From contig NZ_BDBB01000016.1 of NCBI RefSeq assembly GCF_001612765.1, positions 124,001 through 188,000 of the forward strand: DNA of 64,000 bases. Reading direction: 5' to 3'. Shown one piece after another: positions 63,658 through 64,000 of this stretch; the first letter of the stretch is position 1, and every line of letters starts with the position of its first letter. Under the pieces are notes generated by a model, which was given only the letters and a program-made list of their open reading frames with translations, made no database searches and was not told the DNA's origin. A program made the translations under genes and the position numbers. Source of the stretch: Nocardia arthritidis NBRC 100137 (GTDB lineage: Bacteria; Actinomycetota; Actinomycetes; Mycobacteriales; Mycobacteriaceae).

Positions 63658-64000
63658 CGGGCCGCCTTTCCGAGTGACGCCTTTCCGAGTGTGACGCTTT
63701 CCCGGCAACCTACCGTCGCCGCCTGTCGAATCGCTTGTTACCGCTGGTCACAGTGTCGTGGCTGGGTAGCCGTCCGGACCGGCACGGTGTCGACCGACCC
63801 GGTCTGGTGACCGCTCGCGGCAGGTCACCGAAGGCTGGTCCTCGACGGCCGTCCTGTCCGCCGCACGCGCGGGCTGATCGACCCGCTCACCACTGGTCAT
63901 TCGCACTGCCGAGGGCTCAGCCGGCGTCGCCCCACCGGGGGGCGGCCGCTCGGCCCGCGGGAATGTGTGCGGGCGGGCGTGCCGGGCGATTGCCGGTGCC
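63658..64000. other. Right-edge intergenic region
   Basis: 343 bp at the window end with no convincing gene. The sequence is very GC-rich. It may hold the promoter of the deaminase and the end of a gene outside the window. Confidence 0.3.

Overview
The window is high-GC DNA from a mycolic-acid actinomycete, most likely Nocardia or a close relative. The clues are orphan ESX (type VII) accessory genes including an EspG-like protein, a DUF3558 lipoprotein, XRE/DUF5753 regulators with a DUF397 partner, three DUF4254 proteins, PknK, and gene order matching the dxr-to-cobB segment of Mycobacterium tuberculosis. The genus call is inference from gene content. No rRNA, tRNA, CRISPR array or insertion sequence was found.

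Left anchor (1-8.2 kb): the 3' end of a LysR-type regulator, a small secreted protein, a DUF2631 membrane protein, then dxr, the site-2 protease rip1, ispG, a DUF4081-GNAT acetyltransferase and a lipoprotein penicillin-binding protein, all syntenic with Rv2870c-Rv2864c. Right anchor (45.7-57.7 kb): map, cobQ, a VapBC-like pair, two alpha/beta-hydrolase-fold genes, mqo, an ElaA-type GNAT, a fused ChlI/ChlD-type chelatase subunit, cobO, cobB and a CobE-like gene, syntenic with Rv2861c-Rv2848c. In M. tuberculosis the two anchors are almost adjacent. Here about 37 kb of accessory DNA lies between them.

The accessory block holds several units. At 8.4-16 kb is a phage-flavoured locus: three overlapping small membrane-protein genes (holin-like and DUF2746-like), a 1310-residue protein made of 16 tandem IPT/TIG repeats with no signal peptide, a helix-turn-helix/sensor-like gene, and the decayed remains of a second IPT locus sharing the same upstream control region. 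At 16.4-22 kb are two translationally coupled ESX-accessory operons. From 22 to 45 kb come XRE/DUF397 regulators, DUF4254 proteins, a nitrobindin-like gene divergent from a TIGR03118-type lipoprotein with an IdeR-like box between them, a MerR-DnaN fusion, an HxlR regulator divergent from a short-chain dehydrogenase-like gene, a truncated aminoglycoside-phosphotransferase-like gene, an ImmA/IrrE-type peptidase, an APC permease, a PAS-ANTAR protein, a terpene-cyclase-like protein, a PAS-GGDEF diguanylate cyclase, PknK, an amidohydrolase, and DUF1304 and DUF4126 membrane proteins.

The right end (57.9-63.7 kb) holds a phosphotransferase/DUF7064-like gene pair behind an exact match to the KstR operator consensus, a tandem pair of DoxX-like membrane proteins, and a nucleoside deaminase. 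The most unusual finding is the IPT/holin-like locus with its decayed twin.
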